Of a stretch of 64,000 nucleotides of DNA, positions 54,530-63,587 are shown piece by piece. How positions within the stretch are numbered: the stretch's first letter is position 1; each line of letters starts with the position of its first letter. Made by a program: the position numbers and the translations under genes. The notes below the pieces were generated by a model, which saw nothing but the letters and a program-made list of their open reading frames with translations, was not told where the DNA came from and ran no database searches. Source of the DNA: Micavibrio sp. UBA2137 (GTDB taxonomy: Bacteria; Pseudomonadota; Alphaproteobacteria; Micavibrionales; Micavibrionaceae); the NCBI GenBank assembly GCA_002328415.1, contig DCXL01000004.1:1081364-1145363 (forward strand), in the 5' to 3' direction.

Positions 54530-54820
54530 ATGAAATTCCGTCCATTACATGATCGCGTTCTTGTTCGTCGTTTAGAACAAGACGAAAAAACAGCAGGAGG
54601 AATCATCATTCCTGAAACTGCAAAAGAAAAACCACAACAAGGCGAAATTATCTCTATTGGCACTGGTCACATGAATGACAATGGTCAGGTCACGCCTTTG
54701 GCTGTCAAAGAAGGGGACCGCGTTCTCTTTACAAAATGGTCTGGCACAGAAGTCACCATTGATGGCGAAGAGCTACTGGTCATGAAAGAATCTGACATTA
54801 TGGGCATTTTAGCCGCGTAA
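54530..54820 (+). CDS. groES: Co-chaperonin GroES
   Basis: Lid of the GroEL cage. 96 residues. 'KFRPLHDRVLVRR' start, the mobile loop 'EKTAGGIIIPETAKEKPQQGEI', and 'GDRVLFTKWSGTEV' are standard. AGGAAAGGA ribosome site precedes the ATG. groEL follows after 44 nt. Confidence 0.98.
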   Translation: MKFRPLHDRVLVRRLEQDEKTAGGIIIPETAKEKPQQGEIISIGTGHMNDNGQVTPLAVKEGDRVLFTKWSGTEVTIDGEELLVMKESDIMGILAA

Positions 54821-54864
54821 TTGTATCAGATAAACACATAGAAAAAATCAAAGGAGATATATAA

Positions 54865-56520
54865 ATGTCTGCAAAAGAAGTTAATTTTCAGTCAAGCGCA
54901 CGTCGTAAAATGCTGAAGGGCGTTGATACACTTGCGAATGCTGTAAAAGTTACATTGGGACCAAAAGGTCGTAATGTTGTTATTGAAAAATCATTTGGCG
55001 CACCACGCATTACAAAAGATGGCGTGAGCGTAGCAAAAGAAATCGAACTGACCGATAAGGTCGAGAATATGGGCGCACAAATGCTGCGTGAAGTTGCCAG
55101 CAAGGCCAATGACTTGGCAGGTGACGGCACAACAACAGCAACAGTTTTGGCTCAAAGCATTGTTCGTGAAGGCTTGCGTTCCGTTGAAGCGGGTATGAAC
55201 CCGATGGATCTTAAGCGTGGCATGGATTCAGCTGTTTCACGCATAGTAGAAGAGCTGAAGAAAACAGCCAAGAAAGTGAAATCAAATGATGAGATTGCCC
55301 AAGTGGGAACAATTTCTGCAAATGGTGACACTGAAATTGGTGACTATCTTGCCAAGGCAATGGAAAAGGTTGGTAATGAAGGTGTGATTACTGTTGAAGA
55401 AGCCAAGTCTTTGGAAACAGAACTTGAAGTTGTTGAAGGTATGCAATTTGATCGTGGTTACCTTTCACCTTACTTCATCACAAATTCAGACAAGATGGTG
55501 TGTGAGCTAGAAAATCCTTACATTCTTTTCCACGAAGCCAAACTGTCCAATCTACAAGCCCTTCTTCCAATCCTGGAAAATGTTGTGCAATCAAGCCGTC
55601 CGCTTTTGATTATTGCAGAAGATGTTGAGGGCGAGGCCTTGGCAACATTGGTTGTGAACAAGCTGCGTGGTGGCCTGAAGGTTGCGGCAGTGAAAGCACC
55701 AGGCTTTGGTGACCGCCGTAAATCAATGATGGAAGACATGGCTATTCTAACTGGTGGTCAAGTTATTTCCGAAGACATTGGAATCAAGCTTGAAAACGTA
55801 TCAATTGATATGCTTGGTACAGCTAAGAAGGTTCGCATCACAAAAGACGAAACAACAATCGTTGATGGTGCTGGCGACAAAAAACAGATTGAACAACGTT
55901 GCAAGCAAATCCGTACACAGGCAGAGGAATCAACATCTGACTACGACAAAGAGAAGTTGCAGGAACGCCTTGCAAAACTCTCTGGTGGTGTTGCCGTTAT
56001 CCGCGTTGGTGGGTCAACAGAGGTCGAAGTGAAAGAAAAGAAAGACCGTGTTGATGATGCAATGCATGCGACTCGTGCCGCTGTTGAGGAAGGCATTGTT
56101 GCTGGTGGTGGAACAGCCCTTCTTTACGCAACACGCGTTCTTGATGGCCTAAAAGGGGATAATGAAGACCAGACAGTTGGTATGAACATCATCCGTCGCG
56201 CTCTTCAGGCACCTATTCGTCAGATTGCCGAAAACGCAGGTGTTGAAGGTTCAATTGTTGTTGGAAAACTGCTTGAGCAAAAATCCAATACATTTGGCTA
56301 TGATGCACAAAAGGATGAATATACGGACCTTGTGAAGGCGGGTATCATTGACCCTGTAAAGGTTGTGCGTTCAGCACTTCAAAACGCAGCCTCTGTCGCT
56401 GGCCTTCTCATTACAACAGAGGCCACAGTTTCAGATGCGCCATCTGATGAGAAGGACGCTCCAATGGGCGCACCTGACATGGGTGGCATGGGCGGTATGG
56501 GTGGCATGGGCATGATGTAA
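54865..56520 (+). CDS. groEL: Chaperonin GroEL
   Basis: ATP-driven folding chamber. 551 residues, full length. 'VTLGPKGRNVVIEKSFG', 'DGTTTATVLAQ', 'AVKAPGFGDRRK' and the C-terminal repeat 'GGMGGMGGMGMM' are typical. An AAAGGAGATATATAA ribosome site. Ends with a strong terminator. Confidence 0.99.
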   Translation: MSAKEVNFQSSARRKMLKGVDTLANAVKVTLGPKGRNVVIEKSFGAPRITKDGVSVAKEIELTDKVENMGAQMLREVASKANDLAGDGTTTATVLAQSIVREGLRSVEAGMNPMDLKRGMDSAVSRIVEELKKTAKKVKSNDEIAQVGTISANGDTEIGDYLAKAMEKVGNEGVITVEEAKSLETELEVVEGMQFDRGYLSPYFITNSDKMVCELENPYILFHEAKLSNLQALLPILENVVQSSRPLLIIAEDVEGEALATLVVNKLRGGLKVAAVKAPGFGDRRKSMMEDMAILTGGQVISEDIGIKLENVSIDMLGTAKKVRITKDETTIVDGAGDKKQIEQRCKQIRTQAEESTSDYDKEKLQERLAKLSGGVAVIRVGGSTEVEVKEKKDRVDDAMHATRAAVEEGIVAGGGTALLYATRVLDGLKGDNEDQTVGMNIIRRALQAPIRQIAENAGVEGSIVVGKLLEQKSNTFGYDAQKDEYTDLVKAGIIDPVKVVRSALQNAASVAGLLITTEATVSDAPSDEKDAPMGAPDMGGMGGMGGMGMM

Positions 56521-56549
56521 TGCCACTTACGCTTTAGATAAATACTTTA

Positions 56550-56576
56550 AAGGCCAGAGCAATCTGGCCTTTTTTA
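56550..56576 (+). terminator. Rho-independent terminator of groESL
   Basis: AAGGCCAGA pairs with TCTGGCCTT around the loop GCAA, followed by a T-run. Confidence 0.92.
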
Positions 56577-56628
56577 TTGCCTATTAAAATATATGGCCAT
56601 AAATACCAATAAATTTGCCAAGTTTTTC

Positions 56629-56655
56629 TTGACATAATATAAAGTTATGTATAAT
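56629..56655 (+). promoter_or_regulatory. Sigma70 promoter before the candidate small RNA
   Basis: Perfect -35 TTGACA (56629-56634) and perfect -10 TATAAT (56650-56655), spaced 15 nt. A slightly longer spacing to TAATAA is also possible. The spacing is short of optimal, but both boxes are exact. Confidence 0.6.
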
Positions 56656-56661
56656 AAAGCA

Positions 56662-56742
56662 CATGTAAGTTCTGCTGATTGGCAGAACTTCCCCACATAA
56701 ACTAGACAGCCACCGGACCATCGTTTGCCGGTGGTTTTTTTT
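56662..56742 (+). ncRNA. Candidate small RNA (about 80 nt) with two hairpins and terminator
   Basis: Right after the promoter at 56629-56655. Hairpin 1: AAGTTCTGC (56667-56675) with GCAGAACTT (56682-56690). An unpaired CCCCACATAAACTA follows. Hairpin 2: CCACCGG (56710-56716) with CCGGTGG (56728-56734) and eight T, a classical terminator. No convincing ORF lies inside. It fits a stand-alone sRNA or a terminated leader of the gene at 56803 (60 nt away). I do not recognise the family. Confidence 0.55.
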
Positions 56743-56802
56743 GTCTAAATAAATCTCTATCCCGCTCTGTTCAAACGGGTGACATATGACTAAAATAAAG
56801 AT

Positions 56803-57423
56803 ATGGCACAAAAAAAGCTCGGCGCATTCTTAGATAAAGTCCCCACCCCGTTTTGGGGCATTTTACTTGTTGCTCTTATTTTGGGCCTCATTATTACCTT
56901 CACATCTTTTCAAATGGAAAAGCGCCAAGCATCTCTGAATGTTGATGATAAAGGGCCCCTCTACACTTATAACAAAACAGTTGAGCAAGCGCCCGATGCG
57001 GTACGCCGTAATTTTTCAGGCATCTTTACGGGCACGTGGATTGCGCGTCAGGATGGTGTTGAGATGGTCATCGATTTTTCACGCTCAAACATTTTTGTCA
57101 TGCGCGTTATTCGCGAGGATATTCCTTTTATTGTTTTTGCCGCCCACGGGAAATATGGCCCTGCGCCCATCACGGATGAAAATGGAAAGCTACGCTATAA
57201 TTTGATTATGTCCGAGCGTCGCGACACGCGCCTACCGCTCATTCGCCCGAATACGTACACCAAATTTAGAAATTTAGATGTCCGCGACAGTCTTTTTGAC
57301 TGGCGAAAGTCAGGAGAGACATTAGCCCTGTCTGTGTCGTCTGCACCTGAAAATTTTAAGGCACTTTTTGAAGCCTTCGCAGGCGCTGATTCAAAATTTG
57401 TGCAATTTGAGCGTTTCCAATAA
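56803..57423 (+). CDS. Membrane-anchored protein of unknown function
   Basis: 206 residues. One N-terminal membrane helix (about 19-37), then an alpha/beta soluble domain ('GIFTGTWIARQDGVEMVIDFSRSNIFVMRVIREDI') with basic residues. There are no cysteines. I do not recognise it. It lies 3 nt upstream of mutM and may be in the same operon. Confidence 0.65.
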   Translation: MAQKKLGAFLDKVPTPFWGILLVALILGLIITFTSFQMEKRQASLNVDDKGPLYTYNKTVEQAPDAVRRNFSGIFTGTWIARQDGVEMVIDFSRSNIFVMRVIREDIPFIVFAAHGKYGPAPITDENGKLRYNLIMSERRDTRLPLIRPNTYTKFRNLDVRDSLFDWRKSGETLALSVSSAPENFKALFEAFAGADSKFVQFERFQ

Positions 57424-57426
57424 GCC

Positions 57427-58269
57427 ATGCCAGAATTACCCGAAGTTGAAACAGTCCGTCGCGGTCTTGCGCCCCATATGCAAGGCAAGAAAATCCACGG
57501 CTTTCACCTTAGTGATAAAAAATTACGTTTCTGTAATGTCACAACGAAAATCCAAGAACAATTATCAGGCTCAATCATCAAAGAACTAACGCGTCGCGGC
57601 AAATATTTATGCGTGCATCTTGATAACGGCAAATCACTAATTCATCACTTAGGCATGAGTGGCTCTTTCCGAACTGAGCCAGAGATGAACCCACTTAAAA
57701 AGCATGATCATATTATCTATGAATTTGCCGATGGGGCGCGTGTGATTTACAACGACCCACGGCGCTTTGGTATGCTTTTTATTACGGACAGCGATGCAAT
57801 TGAGGCGCATCCTGCATTTGCGCAAATGGGGGTTGAGCCAACCAGCGCAGCGCTTCAGCATGACCACTTATATCATCAGCTTAAAAACAGAAAGGTGCCA
57901 ATAAAATCAGCGCTTCTGAACCAGCATATTATAGCGGGACTTGGCAATATTTATGTCTGTGAAGCTCTCTTTCTGGCCCGGATCTCACCCTTGCGTAGCG
58001 CAAACACACTGCGCAAAGCAGATTGTGCGCGGCTCTCAGATGCAATTAGCGCGGTTATTGAGGCAGCCATAAAGGCAGGCGGCAGCACACTTAAAGATCA
58101 TAAGCAGGTGTCTGGCGAGACAGGATACTTTCAGCATAATTTCAAGGTTTACGGACGCAAAGGGCTAGCGTGCGAAAACTGTTCATGCCATATTGAAAAG
58201 ACAGGTGGCATAAAACGAGTGACGCAATCAGGGCGCTCAACCTTTTATTGTCCGCATAAACAGAAATAG
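57427..58269 (+). CDS. mutM: Formamidopyrimidine-DNA glycosylase with changed zinc finger
   Basis: Removes 8-oxoguanine and Fapy from DNA. 280 residues. N-terminal catalytic Pro2/Glu3 'PELPEVETVRRGL', then 'LDNGKSLIHHLGMSGSF', 'DPRRFGMLF' and 'NIYVCEALF' (H2TH region). The C-terminal zinc finger starts 'CENC' (Cys249, Cys252) and ends '...STFYCPHKQK'. The usual last pair is C-P-x-C; here Cys275 is followed by Pro-His-Lys, so the fourth Cys is absent. Cys254, His255 or His277 may serve as ligand (inference). Activity may be kept. Confidence 0.95.
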   Translation: MPELPEVETVRRGLAPHMQGKKIHGFHLSDKKLRFCNVTTKIQEQLSGSIIKELTRRGKYLCVHLDNGKSLIHHLGMSGSFRTEPEMNPLKKHDHIIYEFADGARVIYNDPRRFGMLFITDSDAIEAHPAFAQMGVEPTSAALQHDHLYHQLKNRKVPIKSALLNQHIIAGLGNIYVCEALFLARISPLRSANTLRKADCARLSDAISAVIEAAIKAGGSTLKDHKQVSGETGYFQHNFKVYGRKGLACENCSCHIEKTGGIKRVTQSGRSTFYCPHKQK

Positions 58270-58281
58270 GAGCCCGTTTCT

Positions 58282-58668
58282 ATGCATTTAAAGATTATTA
58301 TCGCACTGTTCACGCTCTTGTTTTGCCTGCAAATTCCAGTTTTCGCACAAGCCCTGCCAGAAAAGCAGGCTTTTTTCGAAGTTCTGCCAGCGCTTCCCCT
58401 CATGGAGGGCTTAAAAGAACACAAAGAATCGACTTTCATCTTTGATAAACCGGATGGGCAGATTGTTGAGGTTGAGGTTTCGAGCGCAACCTTAAGTTAT
58501 GAAAATATTTTGGACTTTTATGCCGCCTCTTTGCCACAGCTTGGATGGAAGAAAATTTCAAAAAATCAATTTGCTAAAAAAAATGAAATTCTGATTTTTG
58601 TTTCTGAAAATGCGCAAGCACAGAGTCCATCTGGAACGACTCTGAAAGTGATATTGTTGCCGCGATAA
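58282..58668 (+). CDS. Small exported protein
   Basis: 128 residues with a clear signal peptide (LFTLLFCLQIPVFAQA, cleavage after FAQA near residue 24). The mature part has 'LPLMEGLKEHKESTFIFDKPDGQIVEVEVS' and 'FYAASLPQLGWKKISKNQFAK', suggesting a small alpha/beta domain as in other periplasmic proteins of this size. AGGAG lies well before the ATG. Follows mutM by 12 nt. Confidence 0.75.
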   Translation: MHLKIIIALFTLLFCLQIPVFAQALPEKQAFFEVLPALPLMEGLKEHKESTFIFDKPDGQIVEVEVSSATLSYENILDFYAASLPQLGWKKISKNQFAKKNEILIFVSENAQAQSPSGTTLKVILLPR

Positions 58669-58697
58669 ATTTTCTTAAAATCAAGGCAAAAGAAATC

Positions 58698-58727
58698 TTG
58701 ACAAAGCGGCCTCATAATTCGTAAAAC
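58698..58727 (+). promoter_or_regulatory. Candidate sigma70 promoter of rpsT
   Basis: TTGACA (58698-58703) with TAAAAC (58722-58727) after 18 nt. The -10 is weak. A hairpin GTGAATA...TATTCAC (58746-58772) lies between it and the gene. Confidence 0.5.
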
Positions 58728-58745
58728 ACACAAGGTTTTTTAAAA

Positions 58746-58772
58746 GTGAATAATTATATGCAATATATTCAC
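58746..58772 (+). promoter_or_regulatory. Leader hairpin before rpsT
   Basis: GTGAATA (58746-58752) pairs with TATTCAC (58766-58772). It precedes the AGGAGAG ribosome site. S20 is known to control its own synthesis; that this hairpin does so here is only a suggestion. Confidence 0.4.
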
Positions 58773-58801
58773 AATAAAAATATTTAGGAGAGATAGAAGA
58801 T

Positions 58802-59065
58802 ATGGCTAATCACGCCTCAGCTAGAAAAAGAATTCGTCGCAATAACAAGCGCGCTATTATCAATAGCATGCGCAAAAGCCGTATTCGTACATTTGTTAAA
58901 AAGGTTGAGCTCGCAATTGAGCAAAACGATGCAAAAGCAGCAGAAGCTGCCTATAAAGCCGCTAAGCCAGAAATGATGCGCGGTGTTTCAAAAGGCGTCT
59001 TTGAAAAAAAGGCTGTCTCACGAAAATTATCTCGTCTTTCAGGACGTATCAAAGCTCTTAAATAA
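58802..59065 (+). CDS. rpsT: 30S ribosomal protein S20
   Basis: 87 residues, basic. 'NHASARKRIRRNNKRAIINSMRKSRIRTFVKKVE' and 'KGVFEKKAVSRKLSRLSGRIKAL' match S20. AGGAGAG ribosome site. The position just before dnaA is usual in alphaproteobacteria. Confidence 0.97.
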   Translation: MANHASARKRIRRNNKRAIINSMRKSRIRTFVKKVELAIEQNDAKAAEAAYKAAKPEMMRGVSKGVFEKKAVSRKLSRLSGRIKALK

Positions 59066-59121
59066 GACTTTTTGACGAGAAAACTTACAGAATTTACACC
59101 TGTAAAACTTATAATTTTAAC

Positions 59122-59178
59122 AACACCCCCTTCACTTTGACTTAAGTCTAAGTCATTGATTGGTGGGTGTTTTTTTTA
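59122..59178 (+). terminator. Rho-independent terminator after rpsT
   Basis: AACACCC (59122-59128) pairs with GGGTGTT (59165-59171), T8 follows. The loop holds a small palindrome (ACTTAAGT). Confidence 0.85.
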
Positions 59179-59540
59179 TTGAAATAAAAAATCTTTTTTG
59201 AATGTTCCCGTTTTGTCCTGTTGCATCTGATATTTTTTTCCACTACCTTGGATAAATCGCCACTGAATTGGAACTTTTTCTAAAGTGACGATAAAGGAAA
59301 AATAACGTGCACTTTAGTGATGCAATAAAAATCTATTTTTCCGTCAAGGCATAAACAAGTATTACTTGCGCCATAAAAGATGTCATTTACAACCTGCTGT
59401 TGCATGCAAGCTGCGCTTGTGTGGACTCTTTTCTGCGCCTTGATTTTTGAGGGAGACCGTGTGTGCAGATTTGGCATTGTACACGTTTAATGTCTCAAAA
59501 CTTTGTTTAACAAACACAGATTTGGAGTAGGGAAATATAA
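59179..59540 (+). other. dnaA leader region, no gene
   Basis: The 475-nt gap between rpsT and dnaA (59066-59540) holds the rpsT terminator and this AT-rich leader. There is no ORF with coding character. Two weak, 7-of-9 DnaA-box-like sites exist (TTTTCCACT at 59236-59244 and CTTGGATAA at 59247-59255), which is not enough to call an origin. A GGAGTAGGG ribosome site lies before dnaA. Confidence 0.6.
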
Positions 59541-60980
59541 ATGTCATCGAGTAAAAACAATAAAAAAGCATACTTAACAGTCGTAGGAAATGCTGCAACA
59601 CCTGAGTCTTTTGAGCCGAGCGCAGAGATTAAAAAACTGTGGAACGCCATTTATAAAAATTTCCAAAAAGAATTTGGGCAAGCTGTTTACCGTAGCTGGT
59701 TAAAGCCGATGACTTTGCAGGCCTATTACCACAATACGCTTGAGATTTCTGTCCCTACACGCTTCATGAAAGATTGGATTCAGCAAAATTACGCACCGCG
59801 CATTCTTGAAATGTGCCAAGAGAAAAACACTGACATTAAGCGCCTTGAAGTTGTTGTTGTTCAAAATGCCATCGTTGAAGAGGCACAAGATGAAGAGACA
59901 GCCTCAATCCCTGAGCAGGTTAAGGCTAATGCCAATGCCTTGGCCGAGGAAGTTGCGCTCTCATCACCGCTAGACCCACGTTTCAAGTTTGAAAATTTTG
60001 TCATTGGTCAATCAAATGCGCTTGCTCATGCTGCAGCCCTCCGTGTTGCAGAAAGCGATTCAATGCCCTTTAACCCACTCTTTATCTATGGTGGTGTTGG
60101 TCTTGGTAAAACGCACTTGATGCACGCTATTTCATGGGCGTACCGTGAAAAGCACCCAGAAAAAACGGTTATGTATCTTTCTGCTGAGAAGTTTATGTTC
60201 CAGTTTGTAAAGGCCCTGCGTTCTCAAGAAATTGTCGCCTTTAAAGAATTGTTCCGCTCTGTTGATGTCTTAATGATTGATGATGTGCAGTTCATCAGTG
60301 GCAAGGAATCAACACAAGAAGAGTTCTTCCATACATTCAATGCGCTGATTGATTTAAACAAGCAGATCATTATCACGGCAGACCGTGCACCAACTGACCT
60401 ACAAGGCATTGATGAGCGCTTGCGTTCGCGCCTCTCATGGGGGCTAGTGGCTGATATACAGCCAAGCAGCTATGAATTGCGCCTAGGCATCTTGCGTGCA
60501 AAACGTGAAATGTTGGGCTGTGATATTCCTGAGTCAGTACTTGAGTTCTTGGCCCTTAAAGTCACATCAAACATCCGCGAGCTTGAAGGTGCACTTAACC
60601 GTATTGCAGCACATGCTGATGTCACACGCGAGCCTGTTACGCTTGAGACAACACAGAATGTGCTTCAGGACTTGCTTCGCTCTCACGATCGTAAAATTAC
60701 AATCGATGAAATCCAGCGCCGTGTGTCCGAGCATTACAATCTCAAATTGTCTGACATGCACTCACCACGCCGTTCACGCAACGTTGCGCGTCCACGTCAG
60801 GTCGCCATGTATATGGCCAAGCAACTGACATCACGCTCACTGCCTGAAATCGGTCGTAAATTTGGTGGTCGCGACCACACAACAGTGATGCATGCCGTGC
60901 GCAAAATTGAGGAGCTGATTGATAAGGATCCAGCAATCGCACAGGATTGCGATGTGTTGCGTCGCGCGCTCACAGGCTGA
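59541..60980 (+). CDS. dnaA: Chromosomal replication initiator DnaA
   Basis: Opens the origin. 479 residues. N-terminal domain I 'IKKLWNAIYKNFQKEFGQAVYRSWLKP', AAA+ Walker A 'GGVGLGKT' (184-191), Walker B 'LMIDDVQF', sensor 'ITADRAP' and C-terminal DNA-binding signature 'RDHTTVMHAVRKIEEL'. All parts are intact. Followed by a terminator. Confidence 0.99.
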   Translation: MSSSKNNKKAYLTVVGNAATPESFEPSAEIKKLWNAIYKNFQKEFGQAVYRSWLKPMTLQAYYHNTLEISVPTRFMKDWIQQNYAPRILEMCQEKNTDIKRLEVVVVQNAIVEEAQDEETASIPEQVKANANALAEEVALSSPLDPRFKFENFVIGQSNALAHAAALRVAESDSMPFNPLFIYGGVGLGKTHLMHAISWAYREKHPEKTVMYLSAEKFMFQFVKALRSQEIVAFKELFRSVDVLMIDDVQFISGKESTQEEFFHTFNALIDLNKQIIITADRAPTDLQGIDERLRSRLSWGLVADIQPSSYELRLGILRAKREMLGCDIPESVLEFLALKVTSNIRELEGALNRIAAHADVTREPVTLETTQNVLQDLLRSHDRKITIDEIQRRVSEHYNLKLSDMHSPRRSRNVARPRQVAMYMAKQLTSRSLPEIGRKFGGRDHTTVMHAVRKIEELIDKDPAIAQDCDVLRRALTG

Positions 60981-61022
60981 TTACCAAACTACAAAATACC
61001 CGTATAAAATATGGGGAAACAT

Positions 61023-61057
61023 AAGAGCCAATGTGGGATTCTGCTTGGCTCTTTTTG
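61023..61057 (+). terminator. Rho-independent terminator after dnaA
   Basis: AAGAGCCAA (61023-61031) pairs perfectly with TTGGCTCTT (61045-61053), followed by T. It separates dnaA from dnaN. Confidence 0.88.
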
Positions 61058-61072
61058 TTGCTCATGTATAGT
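61045..61072 (+). promoter_or_regulatory. Candidate dnaN promoter overlapping the terminator
   Basis: TTGGCT (61045-61050), 16 nt, TATAGT (61067-61072). The -35 is part of the dnaA terminator stem. Confidence 0.45.
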
Positions 61073-61116
61073 AGAGACACATCGCATTTTATTAGAATCA
61101 GAAACGGGAAAATCTC

Positions 61117-62235
61117 ATGAAATTGTCCATTGATCGCGCTGCATTACTTCGCTCACTCGGTCACGTCTATAACGTTGTTGAACGTCGCAACACCATTCCA
61201 ATTTTGGCTAACGTCTATCTGAGTGCAGAAGACGGTGTTTTAAGCCTCAAAACAACCGATATGGATTTGGAAATCAGTGAATCTGTTGCAGCCACCGTGC
61301 AAACACCTGGCGCAACAACAGCCCCTGCGCAAACACTTCATGATATCGTTAGAAAGTTACCTGATGGTTCAACCGTTGAGCTTGAGCTTGATGATGCGGG
61401 CAACATCATGACAGTCAAGGCCGGGCGGTCACGTTTCTGCCTGTCTTGCTTGCCTGTTGCTGACTTCCCTCAGCTTGGCGCAGATGATTTAAGCACAAAT
61501 TTCTCTATTCCTGCATCAAATCTTAGAACACTTATCGACAGAACAAAATTTGCCATGTCGACTGAGGAAACACGTTATTACCTTAACGGTATTTATCTGC
61601 ACGCCGCAGAAAGCGATGGCGTGAAAGTTTTACGTGCTGTTGCCACAGACGGTCACCGCTTGGCGCGTTTTGATATGCCATTGCCCGAGGGTGCCGCTGA
61701 TATGCCAGGTATCATTGTTCCACGTAAGGCTGTTCAGGAACTACGCAAATTGGTTGATGAGGCGGGTGACGCCATTCGTATCAGTTTGTCTGACAACAAA
61801 ATCCAATTCTCATTTGATCATGTTGTCTTAACTACAAAGCTGATTGATGGGACATTCCCTGATTATAACCGCGTCATTCCGGCCAATAATGACAAGTTCG
61901 TTGATGTTGATCCGGCAATTTTGTCAAATGCCATTGACCGTGTTTCAACAATTTCTGATGGCAAGTCACGTGCGATTAAGATTTCACTCAATGGTAAAAC
62001 AGTAACGCTTTCTGCAAATTCACCTGAATCAGGAAGTGCGACAGAGGATATTGAGGTCACATCAGATGTGTCTGATATCGAGATTGGTTTTAATGCGCGT
62101 TATCTTCTGGACATCACACAGTTGATTGATGGTGAAGGCTGCCGTATTGCATTAGCAGATGCGGCTTCGCCGACGATCATCCAAGACAGCAGTGATACAT
62201 CAGCGCTTTTCGTGCTTATGCCACTTCGCGTTTAA
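61117..62235 (+). CDS. dnaN: DNA polymerase III beta sliding clamp
   Basis: 372 residues, usual length. 'MKLSIDRAALLRSLGHVYNVVERRNTIPILANVYL' start (first residues, then known clamp blocks), 'TDMDLEISESV', 'ATDGHRLARFD' and the ending 'LFVLMPLRV' are diagnostic. Own promoter candidate upstream and a terminator after it. Confidence 0.99.
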   Translation: MKLSIDRAALLRSLGHVYNVVERRNTIPILANVYLSAEDGVLSLKTTDMDLEISESVAATVQTPGATTAPAQTLHDIVRKLPDGSTVELELDDAGNIMTVKAGRSRFCLSCLPVADFPQLGADDLSTNFSIPASNLRTLIDRTKFAMSTEETRYYLNGIYLHAAESDGVKVLRAVATDGHRLARFDMPLPEGAADMPGIIVPRKAVQELRKLVDEAGDAIRISLSDNKIQFSFDHVVLTTKLIDGTFPDYNRVIPANNDKFVDVDPAILSNAIDRVSTISDGKSRAIKISLNGKTVTLSANSPESGSATEDIEVTSDVSDIEIGFNARYLLDITQLIDGEGCRIALADAASPTIIQDSSDTSALFVLMPLRV

Positions 62236-62262
62236 GTCTTGTAGCACTTAAGAAAACACATC

Positions 62263-62300
62263 ATGCGCTCCATCTTGAAAAAGATAGAGCGCATTTTTTA
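62263..62300 (+). terminator. Rho-independent terminator after dnaN
   Basis: ATGCGCTC (62263-62270) pairs with GAGCGCAT (62287-62294), with inner pairing, followed by six T. Confidence 0.88.
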
Positions 62301-62323
62301 TAAAGGAATCGTAAAACCCTCTC

Positions 62324-63454
62324 ATGTCATTTTTAAGGACAGTTCGCCTTTCTGATTTTAGAAATTATGAAGCTGCAGATCTACACGATCTGGGGCGTGG
62401 GTTTGTTGTGCTTTATGGATCTAATGGGGCGGGAAAAACAAATGTACTTGAGGCTGTCTCACTTCTCTCGCCTGGACGTGGCTTAAGAAATACCAAGCTC
62501 TCAGAAATTCAGCGTCAGGAAGGCCACAGCCCTTGGACAGTGTTTGCGCAATGCGCGAGCACCTATGGCGACATCCCCATTGGAACAGCCTATGACATAG
62601 GCCGTGACAAGCGCCAGATTAATATCAAAGGCGTGCCTGCTAAGGCGCAAACAGCCCTTTCAGATTATTTGAATATCATCTGGGTCACTCCGCAAATGGA
62701 CGGCCTTTTTTTGGGGGGCGCAAGTGAACGGCGGCGCTTTCTAGATCGCCTTGTCTTTGCCAAGGATGCGGCACATTCGGGACGCGTAAGGCGTTATGAA
62801 AATCTAATCTATGAGCGCTCAAAATTGCTTAAGAATGAAGACATTCCCAATGACCCTGTTTGGCTCGATAGTTTGGAAGCGCAAATTGCTGAGACAGGCA
62901 TTGCGATTGCGGCCTCGCGCTTAGATTATATAGAGCGTCTGCGCCATGCCATTTCGGAAAACACGCTTAACATCACACCAGTATTTCCAACAGCAGCGCT
63001 CACCATGACGGGTTTCATCGAGGATAGCCTTGGCAAAATCCCAGCCCTTGAGATAGAGAAGAAATTCAAAAACCATCTCAAAAATGCGCGTGATATTGAT
63101 GCTATTCAAGGGGGTGCATCTCTTGGGCCACACCGCTCTGACCTCAAGGTGACATTTGTACCCAAAAACATGGATGCTGCCAATTGTTCAACAGGCGAGC
63201 AAAAAGCCCTTTTGCTTGGGATTGTCTTGGCGCATTGCTGGCTCATCAAGCAGGAAAATGATGCTGCTCCTATTTGTCTTTTGGATGAGGTTGCTGCTCA
63301 CTTGGACCCGCAAAGACGTAAAAGTCTTTATGCCGTTCTTGAAAATATGGAGGCGCAAGTCTGGCTCACTGGTACAGACAGAAACCTCTTTGAGGATACG
63401 CCAAAACAAACACGGTTTTTCAAGGTTGAGCGGGGCCAGATTTATCCAGAATAA
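62324..63454 (+). CDS. recF: Recombination and repair protein RecF
   Basis: 376 residues. Walker A 'YGSNGAGKTNVLEAV', 'FLDRLVFAKD', signature 'STGEQKALLLG' and Walker B 'ICLLDEVAAHLD'. Used with RecO/RecR for gap repair. ATG 62324 has AAGGA 17 nt upstream. Precedes gyrB. Confidence 0.97.
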   Translation: MSFLRTVRLSDFRNYEAADLHDLGRGFVVLYGSNGAGKTNVLEAVSLLSPGRGLRNTKLSEIQRQEGHSPWTVFAQCASTYGDIPIGTAYDIGRDKRQINIKGVPAKAQTALSDYLNIIWVTPQMDGLFLGGASERRRFLDRLVFAKDAAHSGRVRRYENLIYERSKLLKNEDIPNDPVWLDSLEAQIAETGIAIAASRLDYIERLRHAISENTLNITPVFPTAALTMTGFIEDSLGKIPALEIEKKFKNHLKNARDIDAIQGGASLGPHRSDLKVTFVPKNMDAANCSTGEQKALLLGIVLAHCWLIKQENDAAPICLLDEVAAHLDPQRRKSLYAVLENMEAQVWLTGTDRNLFEDTPKQTRFFKVERGQIYPE

Positions 63455-63587
63455 AGGCTATTTCCAGAGCGCTTTCATGGATGGGAAAACAGGGTAAAAC
63501 TTCAGGTTTTTCCTAGGTTAGGGCCCTACTATATGCTATAAAAATATATCAAAATTTAATGAGCTTATAAGGGAATAAAGAGGTCTC

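Noticed and set aside
59236..59255. Two DnaA-box-like sequences before dnaA
   Set aside because: Each matches only 7 of 9 bases, and AT-rich stretches are common here. Two such sites are not enough for an origin call.
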